Part shown: piece after piece, positions 7,676-9,016 of the stretch | Position numbering within the stretch: the stretch's first letter is position 1 | Layout of the letters: the number at the start of each line of letters is the position of its first letter | Assembly: GCA_026417845.1 (NCBI GenBank) | Contig: JAOACM010000148.1 | Span: forward strand, 1 to 9,016 | Origin: Planctomycetota bacterium | GTDB lineage: Bacteria; Planctomycetota; SZUA-567; H5-PLA8; CALKMO01 | Direction of reading: 5' to 3' | DNA length: 9,016 nt | Made by a program: the position numbers and the translations under genes | The notes under the pieces: generated by a model | The model's database searches: none | What the model saw: only the letters and a program-made list of their open reading frames with translations | What the model was told of the DNA's origin: nothing

Positions 7676-7986
7676 GGTCATCACGTGCATATCTCCCGGA
7701 GCGCGACCCGGCCCCTCGCGGGATTCTTGCGTCGTCAGGCCCTGTGCCAGACAGGCTTGGCGGCTCAGCGCTGGGGAATCGAACAAGCACCAGCCCCCGC
7801 CCTCGCGGAGGACGGCGTTCAGGATTTCGCTCGCCGCTCAATTTCCCGCACGGAAACGCGAGGAGCAATTCCCCTGCCAGTGCCTACTGCCTCTCCGATC
7901 GCCCCTTCTCCCCGATCCCGCCCGGTATCCATGTCCCGATCCGGCCGCCACGCCACGCCCCGCTCCGGCCGGTCGCGCCAGATTAA
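7676..7986. other. Spacer without a convincing intact gene
   Basis: This stretch lies between the MITE and the 81-bp palindromic repeat. Several short minus-strand frames are open, but none has a ribosome binding site, a recognisable domain or a plausible full length. The coding-like signal appears to jump between frames, which fits gene debris. No tRNA, rRNA or known regulatory element was seen. Confidence 0.5.
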
Positions 7987-8067
7987 GCGCCTGTCCAAAA
8001 ACTTCCTGCCGGATAGTGGAACTCGCCGAGCGTACAAGCTCCACGCCGGAGGTTTTCGGACAGGCTC
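7987..8067. repeat. 81-bp palindromic element, copy D, at the stop codon of the amidotransferase-like gene
   Basis: The ends are gcgcctgtccaaaaactt (left) and ccggaggttttcggacaggctc (right, ending at 8067), an inverted repeat with few mismatches. The length is exactly that of copy A, and both end regions agree with copy A while the centre differs. The minus strand is open in the phase that copy A uses and would read EPVRKPPAWSLYARRV and onward. The TAG stop of the neighbouring gene (8067-8069) overlaps the last base of the repeat. Confidence 0.8.
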
Positions 8068-8997
8068 TAAGGCAGCCCATACCGCTTACGGAGGTACCAC
8101 TCGACGCACAAAAGCGTTATTATCGAAAGGAAGACCGGCCACCTGTCCCACAGCGAACGGTCCTTGTGGCGCTCCAAGGTTCTTCTGGAGGCGCGGAGTC
8201 TGGCGCGCAGATCTCCGGCCTCCGCCAGCGTCATGTACTCGCCGCCGGTATCGCGGGCCAGTCTCCGCAACAGATCGGCGTTCTGCCACGGCTCGCGCAT
8301 TTCCCTGACGGAGGGTCCCGCTGCGATCGCGATCCTGTCCGTTCCAAGGTCCTTTCCTTTGAGCCTTGCCGAAGCTTCGAGCCGGTAAATTCCAGCCGCC
8401 GGCAGATCGAAGACGGCGGGATAGACACCCTTCTCCGACGGCGATGGAGCGGGATCCATGAACTGGGATCGGCCGTCCGGCCCGGTCACGACCAGCCTCA
8501 CGGACGCCTCGTCTGTCGGCACGTAGTCTCCATCCAGCACCCGGACTGCGGCGATGGCCCTGTCGCCCCGCCCGTAGAAGAAACGTTCGACGTCTATCGT
8601 GACGAGCTGATTGGGCGCCTCCAGACGGTACCTGGCCAGCCATCTTATCGCGTTCTTCCAGAACTTCTTGTAGTAGCACCTTTCGTCGTTCGGCTCCCCG
8701 AAATGCTCCTCCCAGTCCACCCCCCAGCCGGCGGTGGTATCCGATGTGAACGCCATGGAACGGCCCCGGCCGACGTCTTGGACCGCGAGCGCTACCGCTG
8801 GACCATAAAAGCCCTCGAAAGCCGGATCCTTCACCGTCGCCAGCGTCACCGCCGCCGGCTTGGCCCGCTCCACGGGATTGAAGCCGTGGAATTTCGGACA
8901 CTTGGCCCATATCTGCCTGTTCTTCTCCGGGTCCTTATCGAGCATCATGATGGGGTGGCGCCAGGCCTCCGGCGTCAATTCCCACTCCATTATTCCC
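8067..8997 (-). CDS. C-terminal part of a glutamine-amidotransferase-like membrane protein (5' end missing)
   Basis: The genuine sequence begins at about GIMEWELTPEAW; the residues before it come from the sequencing adapter. The first part (HPIMML, FHGFNPVERAKPAAVTLAT, ALAVQDVGRGRSMAFTSDT, then FWKNAIRWLARY) matches the end of the putative glutamine amidotransferase domain in large bacterial membrane proteins, which often also carry VWA-like regions. A beta-rich, Ig-like region follows (VRLVVTGPDGR, GIYRLEASARLKGKD), then a helical stretch ending in one transmembrane helix (WPVFLSIITLLCVEWYL) and a short basic tail RKRYGLP. Proteins with this ending usually sit in the inner membrane with the soluble part outside the cytoplasm; many are near MoxR/BatA-type genes, but those would lie beyond the contig end. 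No amidotransferase catalytic residues are visible in this fragment, so enzyme activity should not be assumed. The stop is TAG at 8067-8069, next to an 81-bp palindromic repeat. Confidence 0.8.
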
Positions 8998-9016
8998 CTG
9001 TCTCTTATACACATCT
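8998..9016. other. Nextera transposase adapter (sequencing artefact)
   Basis: The last 19 bases are CTGTCTCTTATACACATCT, the exact Nextera mosaic-end adapter. On the minus strand it translates as MCIRDR, a known artefact peptide in public protein sets. These bases are not genomic, and the contig end is a library-fragment end, not a biological one. Confidence 0.97.

Larger units (their letters stand above)
7490..7868 (-). pseudogene. Possible decayed reading frame interrupted by the MITE
   Basis: If the MITE (7540-7666) and one copy of its 9-bp target duplication are removed, the minus-strand frame joins cleanly. It reads RYARDDREEWKKEYAEALGAWP and ends at TAG (7490-7492). This looks like a natural charged C-terminal helix. 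With the MITE present the frame runs into the element and stops at 7635. Further upstream, coding-like codon use seems to switch frames (for example NAVLREGGGWCLFDSPALSR in another minus frame), as in a frameshifted remnant. I do not recognise the family, and the start at 7868 is only the first ATG in the frame. It could also be chance in GC-rich DNA. Confidence 0.25.

Noticed and set aside
8086..8910. A 274-codon minus-strand frame overlapping the amidotransferase-like gene
   Set aside because: It is a shifted frame of the real gene; its translation is Arg/Gly-rich and lacks the FW/RWL and GRGR motifs and the membrane anchor.

Overview
The window is GC-rich DNA from a bacterium, almost certainly a contig from a shotgun assembly. 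Its right end (8998-9016) is an exact Nextera transposase mosaic-end adapter, so genuine sequence stops at about 8997. The protein families fit a diderm (Gram-negative type) bacterium: an O-antigen ligase/polymerase-like membrane protein with a TPR tail, a very long secreted HEAT-repeat protein, and the C-terminal part of a membrane-anchored glutamine-amidotransferase-like protein. Such families are common in Planctomycetota, Verrucomicrobiota, Acidobacteriota and related uncultured phyla. No marker gene is present, so I do not assign a lineage.

All three real genes lie on the minus strand, so transcription runs from right to left. At 8067-8997 is the C-terminal half of the amidotransferase-like protein, cut by the contig end. 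At 3829-7518 is the HEAT-repeat protein; its secretion signal starts about 60 codons inside the longest frame, so the true start may be a TTG at 7338. From 2996 to the left edge is the O-antigen-ligase/TPR gene, which starts at a GTG with a strong ribosome binding site and has no stop inside the window. The large open frames on the plus strand are high-GC shadows.

The two spacers hold gene debris and small palindromic mobile elements. Spacer 2997-3828 contains a plus-strand remnant resembling an ADP-forming acyl-CoA synthetase, then a run of related palindromic repeats. The 7519-8066 region contains a 127-bp MITE with perfect 14-bp terminal inverted repeats and a perfect 9-bp target duplication (IS903/IS5-like ends), inserted into what may be a decayed gene, and then another palindromic repeat.

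The most notable signal is a family of short palindromic elements with ends close to GAGCCTGTCCAAAAACCTCC. Two copies are exactly 81 bp long. One of them lies in frame inside the O-antigen-ligase-like gene, adding 27 codons to a loop between membrane segments. The other ends on the stop codon of the amidotransferase-like gene. This resembles, by analogy only, the protein-coding palindromic elements of Rickettsia.

The genes suggest cell-envelope functions: surface glycan transfer or polymerisation, a secreted scaffold-like repeat protein and an inner-membrane protein. The sequence does not show that they work as one pathway, and the mobile debris in both spacers argues against a tight operon.
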